From Candidatus Aminicenantota bacterium (GTDB lineage: Bacteria > Acidobacteriota > Aminicenantia > UBA2199), in the NCBI GenBank assembly GCA_024644125.1, contig JAHELQ010000036.1:1-7539 (forward strand): DNA of 7,539 nucleotides. The letters run 5' to 3'. The notes beneath the pieces were generated by a model, which did not search any database, had not been told where the DNA came from, and was given only the letters and a program-made list of their open reading frames with translations. Shown piece by piece: positions 1-6,421 of the stretch. The first letter of the stretch is position 1. Every line of letters starts with the position of its first letter. The position numbers and the translations under genes are program-made.

Positions 1-2163
1 GAAGACACCGATTTCGATACAATATATAGAAACAAACAATTTATCTACACCTACGCCATCGGCTTCGCTATCGATAACCTTCTACTCCGTCAAACAGCCA
101 AAAACGGCGGCGGAGAATTTTACTCAGCCAACAATTACGAAGAATTATTGAAATCGCTAAAGGCGGCCCTCAGTAGTATCGACGAAAAAGTCAACGCTTA
201 CGCCGCCTTTGCCGCGCCGAAGTATTCGACCTTTACCGATGGAGCTAAAGGGTATGTGGCGACTTTCATCCCCAGAAACATAAAAAACATCTGGGAAGGC
301 CACCTCAAGTGCTACTTGCTGGATTACGAGGGAAACTTCCCCGCGGATCTGGATAATCCCGGGCAGGTCCAGGTGTACGATGAAAACGAGCAGTTGACCT
401 GGATCGATTCCTTCCAGTGGGACGCCGGACAGGAGCTCAATAACAGGGCGAGCAACAGGAATATCTACACGGCTATCGGAAACACATGGACAGATTTCAC
501 CGCAACCGAGATCGAACCCCTCGATCTTGGCTTCGACAGCGGAGACAAAACACTGGATGCCGTCGACGCGGCGACGGTGATTGACTTCATCAGAGGTAAC
601 AACAACTACGATTGGGTATTGGGAGATATCTTCCATTTTACCCCACTTGTGGTTGGCGCCCCCTTGCGTTGGAAAGCCTCGTTTGACGCCAGTTACGCCA
701 AATTCTACGATTATTGGACCGAAGAAAAGGATGGAAAAATCGTCTCCAAAAGGTTGGAGGTGATATACGCCGGAGCCAATGATGGCATGATCCATTGTTT
801 CCGGGTGGATACCGGTGAGGAATTGTGGGGATTCATCCCTCCCTCGTTGCTAACCAAGCTCAAACATTCCGTTCCCGGAGTCACCGGTTCACTGAATCAA
901 CATAACTATTTTGTGGACGGTAAGGCGATTGCCAAAGACATCAAAATCGCCAATAACGGAACATACGATGATTGGCGGACTGTTCTGATTTTCGGAATGG
1001 GAGCCGGGGGCAAGGCCTATTGTGCCCTTGATATAACGGATCCGCAGAATCCAGCCTTCCTCTGGGAATTTACAAACGCTACCTACCTGGGAGAAACCGA
1101 GGGTAAGCCGATCATCACGGACATCGCCAACGACGGAACCGGCAATCGCGTTCCCGCCGTCATCCTATCGGGAGGATTTGACAAAGAGGAACTTCCCACT
1201 GTCCCGGCAAAAGTTAAAGATCCCACCAGTTTAACGGGAAAAGCCTTCTATATCATGCGCGCCTATGACGGCTCGATCATCAAACAATTTATATACGATT
1301 CCAAAACCTCCAATCCGGACACCGTATCATCAGGCATCTATACCCATACCAATTCAGGCTTCAAATATTGTTTCGCCTCCACCCCCACTGTGATCGACCG
1401 GACAAACGACGGTATTGGCGATTATTTCTATATGTTCGAAAGCGGCGATTACCGGGGAACCGCCGGCGAAGGCGGCAGAGTCTGGAAGGTCAACCTCAAC
1501 GGCGATCCCAAAGGTTGGCGGCCCGCCAATGTGTTCCAGGCGGCGGACGGACAAACCATCTTCCTGCCCGCTACCGCCGGTTACGACGATAACTACAACA
1601 CCTGGTTACTATTCGGCACAGGCCACCGTCCCGTCCCCAACCACCCGGACAACCAAACCGGCCAATTTATCGGTATCATCGACAACGGAACAATCTCAAC
1701 GCCCCTTACGCTGGCAAACCTTCAAGACATCACCGCCGCCATCAAAGGGACAAGCGACTTAGACTTCTCGTTGACCAAATACAGCGGATTCTATTTCGAT
1801 TATATCAACGGAACCGGGGAAATCATTTTCGAACCTTATCCATTGTACCTTAATAGTCAAGTGCTGTTCAACACCTACACTCCAGATGTCATCGCAGCGT
1901 CCGAGGAGGAAATGGATTTGTGTAATCCTCCCGGGAACCAGTATATCTATAGCTTCTTCATGAACAGCAGCGGGAGCACCTTCAGTATCACCGATCCCGA
2001 GGTGGAATCCGGCAAAATTCAGGGACACGGTTCGCTCACCGGTGGAAAATACAAAGTATACACCGGGAAAGGGGAAGTGGGGAGCCCGGAGGTCAAGTCC
2101 CAAGATACAATCGATATGAGCGATCTTTTCGGCCCAATGTTCTGGATCGAAAACAAAAAATAA
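1..2163 (+). CDS. pilY1: PilY1/PilC-family type IV pilus tip protein, copy 1 (5'-truncated by window)
   Basis: C-terminal 720 residues of a PilY1-like tip adhesin. Frame 1 is open from base 1, so the true start lies upstream; the TTG at 148 is only an internal leucine codon. The first ~55 residues are the end of the VWA domain (YAIGFAID, then a GGG turn and an ELL helix). The Neisseria PilC-type beta-propeller follows: GDIFHF at 622, YAGANDGMIHCF at 766, DWRTVLIFGMGAGG near 970, LDITDP near 1030, LLFGTGH near 1608 and a CNPPGNQY turn near 1921. The loop at 1396-1422 (DRTNDGIGD) has acidic residues at positions 1, 5 and 9, as in the calcium loop of PilY1. Its residues align almost without gaps to residues 422-1142 of the second copy, at about 60% identity by eye, and both end in FGPMFW[IM]ENKK. 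Expected to be exported and to act at the pilus tip in adhesion and in extension/retraction control. Which surface it binds cannot be told. Confidence 0.9.
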   Translation, partial: EDTDFDTIYRNKQFIYTYAIGFAIDNLLLRQTAKNGGGEFYSANNYEELLKSLKAALSSIDEKVNAYAAFAAPKYSTFTDGAKGYVATFIPRNIKNIWEGHLKCYLLDYEGNFPADLDNPGQVQVYDENEQLTWIDSFQWDAGQELNNRASNRNIYTAIGNTWTDFTATEIEPLDLGFDSGDKTLDAVDAATVIDFIRGNNNYDWVLGDIFHFTPLVVGAPLRWKASFDASYAKFYDYWTEEKDGKIVSKRLEVIYAGANDGMIHCFRVDTGEELWGFIPPSLLTKLKHSVPGVTGSLNQHNYFVDGKAIAKDIKIANNGTYDDWRTVLIFGMGAGGKAYCALDITDPQNPAFLWEFTNATYLGETEGKPIITDIANDGTGNRVPAVILSGGFDKEELPTVPAKVKDPTSLTGKAFYIMRAYDGSIIKQFIYDSKTSNPDTVSSGIYTHTNSGFKYCFASTPTVIDRTNDGIGDYFYMFESGDYRGTAGEGGRVWKVNLNGDPKGWRPANVFQAADGQTIFLPATAGYDDNYNTWLLFGTGHRPVPNHPDNQTGQFIGIIDNGTISTPLTLANLQDITAAIKGTSDLDFSLTKYSGFYFDYINGTGEIIFEPYPLYLNSQVLFNTYTPDVIAASEEEMDLCNPPGNQYIYSFFMNSSGSTFSITDPEVESGKIQGHGSLTGGKYKVYTGKGEVGSPEVKSQDTIDMSDLFGPMFWIENKK

Positions 2164-2195
2164 GTATATGTCGTCTATTTAAATAAATACGAATA

Positions 2196-2219
2196 CGGCG
2201 CCGGGGATACCTGGCGCCG
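2196..2219 (+). terminator. GC-rich hairpin downstream of copy 1, possible transcript end
   Basis: A 10-bp stem (CGGCGCCGGG paired with CCTGGCGCCG, including one G-U pair) closes a GATA tetraloop, 32 bases after the copy 1 stop. It stands out from AT-rich surroundings. It is followed by a C-rich run (CCCCCTCCCCCTCTT) and not by a T-run, so it is not a canonical intrinsic terminator. It may be a weak terminator, a 3'-end stabiliser that blocks exonucleases, or part of a factor-dependent stop. A new promoter starts about 50 bases downstream, which fits a transcript boundary here. Confidence 0.45.
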
Positions 2220-2271
2220 CCCCCTCCCCCTCTTACCCATCCCGCCTGGATCATCAGAAATTCCAAAAAAG

Positions 2272-2300
2272 TTGAAAAAAATCACAATATATATTATATT
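2272..2300 (+). promoter_or_regulatory. sigma70-type promoter for the minor pilin and copy 2
   Basis: A -35 box TTGAAA (2272-2277) and a -10 box TATATT (2295-2300) are separated by exactly 17 bases. Each matches the consensus at five of six positions. The predicted start is near 2307, giving a leader of about 86 bases before the ATG at 2393. The promoter upstream of copy 3 has the same two hexamers and spacer length, which makes a chance match less likely. AT-rich DNA does produce false -10 boxes, so this is a prediction. Confidence 0.6.
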
Positions 2301-2338
2301 AATATCAACATGATATTGGGGGTTAAGACATAATATCA
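2301..2338. promoter_or_regulatory. operator-like dyad at the predicted transcription start, with a third half-site
   Basis: AATATCA (2301-2307), a 3-base spacer and TGATATT (2311-2317) form a perfect 7-bp inverted repeat immediately after the -10 box. AATATCA recurs at 2332-2338, so the middle half-site can also pair with the downstream copy. Position and symmetry fit binding by a dimeric regulator, or a small 5'-leader hairpin. The sequence is AT-rich, so chance symmetry is possible, and no known regulator motif is recognised. Confidence 0.35.
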
Positions 2339-2378
2339 AAAAAGCGAGAGAACATCGCTACACATTTATCAATTTTTT

Positions 2379-2386
2379 AAGGAGAG
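2379..2386 (+). promoter_or_regulatory. Shine-Dalgarno site of the minor pilin gene
   Basis: AAGGAGAG lies 6 bases before the ATG at 2393. It is the strongest ribosome binding site in the window and supports this start, which gives a complete class III leader peptide. Confidence 0.8.
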
Positions 2387-2392
2387 ACTTTA

Positions 2393-2863
2393 ATGAAAGG
2401 CAAAAAAGAGCATGGGTCGGTTTTAGTTTTAGTCCTTTTTGCAGTTATTATTCTCACGCTGATCGGGGTGACTGGATTAAGACATACAACCGGTGAATTA
2501 GCGATTTCCAGAAATTTTCTAAGCGATAAAACAGCTTTCTTTACTGCCGAAAGTGGGATAAATTTTGGCATCAATGAATTACGCGGTACTGTGGATCCGA
2601 CGTCCATATCATTCGAGTCGAATATCAATGAAACGACATTTAAGAGCGGGCCGATATCTGAAGTAACCGCTCAAACCATCAAAGGTTTCCGTTCCTTTTC
2701 AGCCCCGCTCCCAAAAGGGATTTCCATTGAAATGAGCGGAACATCTGGAGTTGTGCCCACAGCCTGGGATTTACTCGTCTCGTCAAAATTTCCTGCCGAT
2801 TCATCACACCCTGCCCGAAAAGAAATTCGATCGGTAATCTTGATTCTATCCGCGGAATACTGA
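2393..2863 (+). CDS. pilX: PilX-like type IV minor pilin (prepilin)
   Basis: A 156-residue prepilin. The short basic leader (M1-G8, ending KKEHG) is followed by a hydrophobic helix at about residues 9-29, so prepilin peptidase (PilD) should cut after G8 and leave S9 as the mature N-terminus. The helix runs into ELAISRNFLSDKTAFFTAESGINFGINEL (E35 to L63), which resembles the PilX N-terminal family, where an AAEAG-type motif ends the helix; here it is TAESG at 51-55. Mature position 5 is L13, not the usual glutamate. This is seen in PilX/GspK-type tip pilins and fits a place at the top of the pilus. The C-terminal ~90 residues are not recognised and contain no cysteine, so there is no disulfide-closed D-region. 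The gene ends 13 bases before copy 2, so the two are probably co-transcribed and act together in the tip complex. The family is fairly certain; PilX as opposed to another minor pilin is less so. Confidence 0.8.
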   Translation: MKGKKEHGSVLVLVLFAVIILTLIGVTGLRHTTGELAISRNFLSDKTAFFTAESGINFGINELRGTVDPTSISFESNINETTFKSGPISEVTAQTIKGFRSFSAPLPKGISIEMSGTSGVVPTAWDLLVSSKFPADSSHPARKEIRSVILILSAEY

Positions 2864-2868
2864 AAGGA
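2863..2868 (+). promoter_or_regulatory. Shine-Dalgarno site of copy 2, overlapping the pilX stop
   Basis: AAAGGA starts on the last base of the minor pilin stop codon and lies 8 bases before the ATG at 2877. This arrangement suggests linked translation of the two genes and supports the chosen start, which yields a full signal peptide. Confidence 0.65.
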
Positions 2869-2876
2869 TTGATTGC

Positions 2877-5800
2877 ATGAAAAAAATATTATTTTTTATA
2901 TCGCTTGTTATCCTTCTATTCATAAGCGTAAAGCCATTGTTACCCTGGGATGATAGTAATTTGTTGGCGACGGTTTCGCCTCAATTAAAACCCAATATAA
3001 TGTTCATTCTCGACAACTCGGGCTCTATGAACACAGTGGTGTTCCCTCCTTTCTACGATCCCAACCTCACATATGCGGGCCCTGGGTGCGATTTTATCGA
3101 CCCACTGGAAACCTACAAAATAGCATTTTATTACGACCGTTTTTACTTTTACGCTTTAAACAATGACTTTAACCGACTGTACCAGTTGGATACAGTGCCC
3201 GGGAAGAGCTACCTGGGGCAATTAAAAATGACAGATTGCGCCGTCGATAGTTATTTCCCCAATAGCGACGTCTATTTTTACGCTCTATCCGACGCGGGTC
3301 AAGCGCCCCGATATCCAGGCAACCTGCTCAATTTCCTGCTCTATCATGCCACGCCTCATCAGATTACGATATGGAATCATTTTATGATCTACGGCAACTT
3401 CGATTCCGGTCAAGGAGAAGAGGTTTCACCCGGGATCTATTCTCCCGAGCCGTCTTTGGATGGAGGCGACACCACAGCCCCGGACATTGCGGATGAGTTA
3501 GGCGCTACCGGCCATGACAATAAAATCCGAATCAAAGCTGCACGGAAGGTTCTAACCAGAGTATTATGGGATATATATTCTTCCTGGGAATTGGACCCAA
3601 ATCCCGATAAAAACCGCCCTCGCGTGGGCATCACTATATTCGAACAGGGAATAGATCCAGACGGCGGAAGTATCATTCAAAAATGCCAGGATACTGCCGC
3701 TTTTTTAACCCTCTCCGCCAACATCAAAGGGATTTCAGCCACCACATGGACACCTCTGGCTGAGTGTTACGCGGAAACCTGGAGCTATTTCCGTCACGGT
3801 TGCGAGAGCCAAATCACTGATCCCGGGTTCTTTCTACCGCTGGACAATCCGGCGAGCCAGGAAATTTTGGCGGACAAAGCAATAACAAATTGGTGCCAGC
3901 TAAGCTTCATCATTCTTGTAAGCGACGGAGAGTCCACACAGGATAATTATTTGCGGACGCTTTCCCTCATCAATCCGCAAATCATGTTCAATACCGACAA
4001 GGTATCTTCCTGGGGGGACAGCGATGGCCCCGGGGATGATAACGATGCGGATACATTGACATCGAACGGCACCAACTACCTCGACGATCTGGCCTTCTTT
4101 GCCCATAATACCGATTTATTCCCAGATGGCATTCTGCAAGACGACCCGGATTACGAAACTGTATTCCAAAACCAGCAGTTTATTTATACCTATGTGATCG
4201 GTTTTGCGATCGATAATTACATCCTGGAAAAAACCGCCCAGAACGGCGGCGGTAATTATTATGTCGCCAGTAATTACAACGAACTCCTGAACGCATTCAG
4301 GAACGCGATAAGTGGCATCGATGAAAAGATAAATGCTTACTCCGCTTTTGCGGCCCCAAAGTATTCGACGTTCACTTCTGGAGCCAGAGGATATGTCGCG
4401 ACATTCATCCCTCGCAATTCAAGGAATATTTGGGAGGGTCACTTGAAATGCTTTTTGCTGGATTACGAAGGCAACTTCCCCTCAAACCTCAATGATCCGG
4501 GGCAAGTCCAGGTCTATGACGATAACGGAAATTTGGTGCCCATCGATTCGTTTCAATGGGACGCCGGTGTTGAGTTGAATCAAAGAAGCGCAGAAAGGGA
4601 AATTTATACCGTTAAAGAAAACACTCTCATTCCTTTCACCGAGGCCTACATCGATGCCGCCGATCTGGGGTTCTCTTGCGGTGACGATACACAGGACAAA
4701 ACTGATTGTTCCTGTGTCATCAACTTTATTAGAGGAAATGCCGATCAGAATTGGATTCTTGGAGATATATTCCATTTCCCCCCGGTCGTTGTCGGGGCAC
4801 CATTACGCTGGAAGGGAGCATTCGATTATAGCTACCAACAATTTTATGAACACTGGACTGAAGTGATCGATGGTAAACGAGTGTCCAAAAGACTTGAAGT
4901 TGTCTATGCCGGCGCTAACGACGGGATGCTTCATTGCTTCAGGGTTGATACAGGAGAAGAATTATGGGCGTTTATCCCACCGTCTCTCCTCACAAATCTG
5001 AAACACTGTGTCCCGGATGTCACAGGTTCGCTGGACGAGCACAGGAGCTTTGTCGATGGACAGGCCATTGCCAAAGACATAAAAATAGATAACAATGGCG
5101 ATTACAAAGACTGGCGGACAATCCTGATATTCGGTTTAGGAGTAGGCGGGCAATCTTATTGCGCGCTCGACATAACCGATCCCCAAAATCCTCAATTCCT
5201 ATGGGAATTCAAAGATTCACAATATATGGGTTACACGGAGGCGCGGCCCATCATCGTCGATATCGGTAACGACGGTAGCGGCAACACAGCTCCCGTTGTC
5301 ATACTCCCCGGAGGCCTCGACAAAAATGAATTGCCCTCAAATTCGGAAAACGTTGCCGATCCGGTGAGCAATACCGGTAAATCATTTTACATCCTACACG
5401 CATACACCGGTAACATGATCAAACAATTCTTGTACGGCCCCAAAACGTCAAATCCCGACATCGTTTCGGAAGGCGTTACAACGCACACAAATGAATCGTT
5501 CACGTATTGCTTTGCCGCCACCCCGGTCGCCATCGACTGCCATAACGATGGGATTGCCGATCATTTTTATGTATTTGAAAGCGGTGATTTCAGGGGCACC
5601 CCAGGGAAGGGAGGACGTATCTGGAGAATCAATCTCAGTGGCCCCCCGATTTCCTGGCAACCCAAACCCATCTATCAGGCAGCGGATGGGCAAACCCTCT
5701 TCTTACCGGCCACAGTGGGATATGATGACTCGTATAACGCCTGGTTATTTTTTGGAACTGGACATAGAGCCGACCCAATCGACCCAGCGAATAGTACCGG

Positions 5801-6305
5801 TCAATTTGTGGGAATCATCGACAACAGTACGATTTCAACTCCGATTACAAATACTGACTTGAAAGATATTACATCGTTCTTCACCGGCACAGACACACAA
5901 TCCGAACTATCGTTAACCAGCTATAGAGGGTTTTATTGCAATTTCCTGAACGGCGATGGGGAAATACTCATCGAACCATACCCTTTATATATCGATCACG
6001 AAGTGATCTTCAACACATTTTTGCCGACCCGTCAATCAGGATCAGGTTCGGAAATCGACCCCTGTAACCCACCGGGAAACCAATACCTATATAGTTTTTT
6101 CTTGCACACTAGCGGCGGAGTAGCCAATATTAACGATCCTATCGTCGGAGAAGGCAAACTGCACGGATACGGAGCTTTTACCGGCGGAGATTACAAAATA
6201 TATACGGGTCCAGGGAAAATCGGCAGCCCGGAGATAGAACACCAGGATACTGTGGATCTCAGCAATATCTTTGGACCGATGTTTTGGATGGAAAATAAAA
6301 AATAG
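2877..6305 (+). CDS. pilY1: PilY1/PilC-family type IV pilus tip adhesin, copy 2 (complete)
   Basis: 1142 residues, close to the usual PilY1 length of about 1,150. A basic, hydrophobic export signal spans residues 1-22. A VWA domain covers roughly 38-480 with an intact metal site: D46-x-S48-x-S50 in LDNSGSM, T292 in TWTPLAE and D350 in SDGE. Between these lie an aromatic-rich segment (~84-105) and YPGNLLNFLLY, equivalent to the GNFLNW region of the family. The PilC-type beta-propeller fills ~480-1142: GDIFHF at 629, YAGANDGMLHCF at 677, WRTILIFGLGVGG at 746, FFGTGH at 958, CNPPGNQY at 1063. D887, D891 and D895 sit at positions 1, 5 and 9 of a calcium-type loop. It follows the minor pilin by 13 bases, so the two likely form an operon. 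Six cysteines (601, 611, 613, 711, 888, 1021) have no counterpart in copy 1. Expected at the pilus tip or outer surface. The family call is firm; the ligand is unknown. No RGD motif is present. Confidence 0.93.
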   Translation: MKKILFFISLVILLFISVKPLLPWDDSNLLATVSPQLKPNIMFILDNSGSMNTVVFPPFYDPNLTYAGPGCDFIDPLETYKIAFYYDRFYFYALNNDFNRLYQLDTVPGKSYLGQLKMTDCAVDSYFPNSDVYFYALSDAGQAPRYPGNLLNFLLYHATPHQITIWNHFMIYGNFDSGQGEEVSPGIYSPEPSLDGGDTTAPDIADELGATGHDNKIRIKAARKVLTRVLWDIYSSWELDPNPDKNRPRVGITIFEQGIDPDGGSIIQKCQDTAAFLTLSANIKGISATTWTPLAECYAETWSYFRHGCESQITDPGFFLPLDNPASQEILADKAITNWCQLSFIILVSDGESTQDNYLRTLSLINPQIMFNTDKVSSWGDSDGPGDDNDADTLTSNGTNYLDDLAFFAHNTDLFPDGILQDDPDYETVFQNQQFIYTYVIGFAIDNYILEKTAQNGGGNYYVASNYNELLNAFRNAISGIDEKINAYSAFAAPKYSTFTSGARGYVATFIPRNSRNIWEGHLKCFLLDYEGNFPSNLNDPGQVQVYDDNGNLVPIDSFQWDAGVELNQRSAEREIYTVKENTLIPFTEAYIDAADLGFSCGDDTQDKTDCSCVINFIRGNADQNWILGDIFHFPPVVVGAPLRWKGAFDYSYQQFYEHWTEVIDGKRVSKRLEVVYAGANDGMLHCFRVDTGEELWAFIPPSLLTNLKHCVPDVTGSLDEHRSFVDGQAIAKDIKIDNNGDYKDWRTILIFGLGVGGQSYCALDITDPQNPQFLWEFKDSQYMGYTEARPIIVDIGNDGSGNTAPVVILPGGLDKNELPSNSENVADPVSNTGKSFYILHAYTGNMIKQFLYGPKTSNPDIVSEGVTTHTNESFTYCFAATPVAIDCHNDGIADHFYVFESGDFRGTPGKGGRIWRINLSGPPISWQPKPIYQAADGQTLFLPATVGYDDSYNAWLFFGTGHRADPIDPANSTGQFVGIIDNSTISTPITNTDLKDITSFFTGTDTQSELSLTSYRGFYCNFLNGDGEILIEPYPLYIDHEVIFNTFLPTRQSGSGSEIDPCNPPGNQYLYSFFLHTSGGVANINDPIVGEGKLHGYGAFTGGDYKIYTGPGKIGSPEIEHQDTVDLSNIFGPMFWMENKK
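3015..3037 (+). repeat. 23-base exact repeat over the VWA metal motif (copy 2 member)
   Basis: These 23 bases, encoding the NSGSMNTV part of the metal-binding motif, are identical to 6554-6576 in copy 3. The surrounding DNA of the two genes differs at most third codon positions, so this run stands out. It may reflect codon constraint, chance, or a short gene-conversion tract. Confidence 0.7.
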
Positions 6306-6337
6306 AGCTCGCCCCAACGAATGGCAAACCCTTTTTG

Positions 6338-6366
6338 TTGAAAAAAAAGGCTACTTGAACTATATT
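6338..6366 (+). promoter_or_regulatory. sigma70-type promoter for copy 3
   Basis: A -35 box TTGAAA (6338-6343), a 17-base spacer and a -10 box TATATT (6361-6366) repeat exactly the architecture found before the minor pilin, including the A-run after the -35 box. The predicted start near 6373 leaves a leader of about 50 bases. Copy 3 therefore probably has its own transcript, although read-through from copy 2 is not excluded because no clear terminator lies between them. Confidence 0.55.
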
Positions 6367-6386
6367 ATTATTATTAAATAATATAG
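6360..6386. promoter_or_regulatory. perfect dyad overlapping the copy 3 -10 box
   Basis: CTATATTATT (6360-6369) and AATAATATAG (6377-6386) form a perfect 10-bp inverted repeat around a 7-base centre. The left arm contains the -10 box and the centre covers the predicted start, a position typical of a repressor operator. An all-AT hairpin of this kind would be weak as a terminator and has no T-run after it. The half-site differs from that of the other dyad, so a shared regulator is not evident. Confidence 0.35.
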
Positions 6387-6421
6387 GTATTTGTGGCAAG
6401 AATTTGGAATTTGGGGGGCGT

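Noticed and set aside
148..150. TTG at 148 as the start of copy 1
   Set aside because: The frame is open back to base 1 and encodes conserved VWA residues upstream of this codon, so it is an internal leucine.
157..795. 212-residue open frame on the - strand
   Set aside because: It lies wholly antisense to the conserved copy 1 coding region, has no family resemblance and no separate promoter or ribosome site.
2281..2300. AT-rich palindromic stretch as a replication origin or attachment site
   Set aside because: It is short, has no repeated initiator-type boxes or integrase neighbour, and is adequately explained as a promoter region.
6330..6350. CCTTTTT ... AAAAAGG inverted repeat as a terminator of copy 2
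   Set aside because: The stem is nearly all A-T, has no following T-run, and overlaps the better supported -35 box of copy 3.
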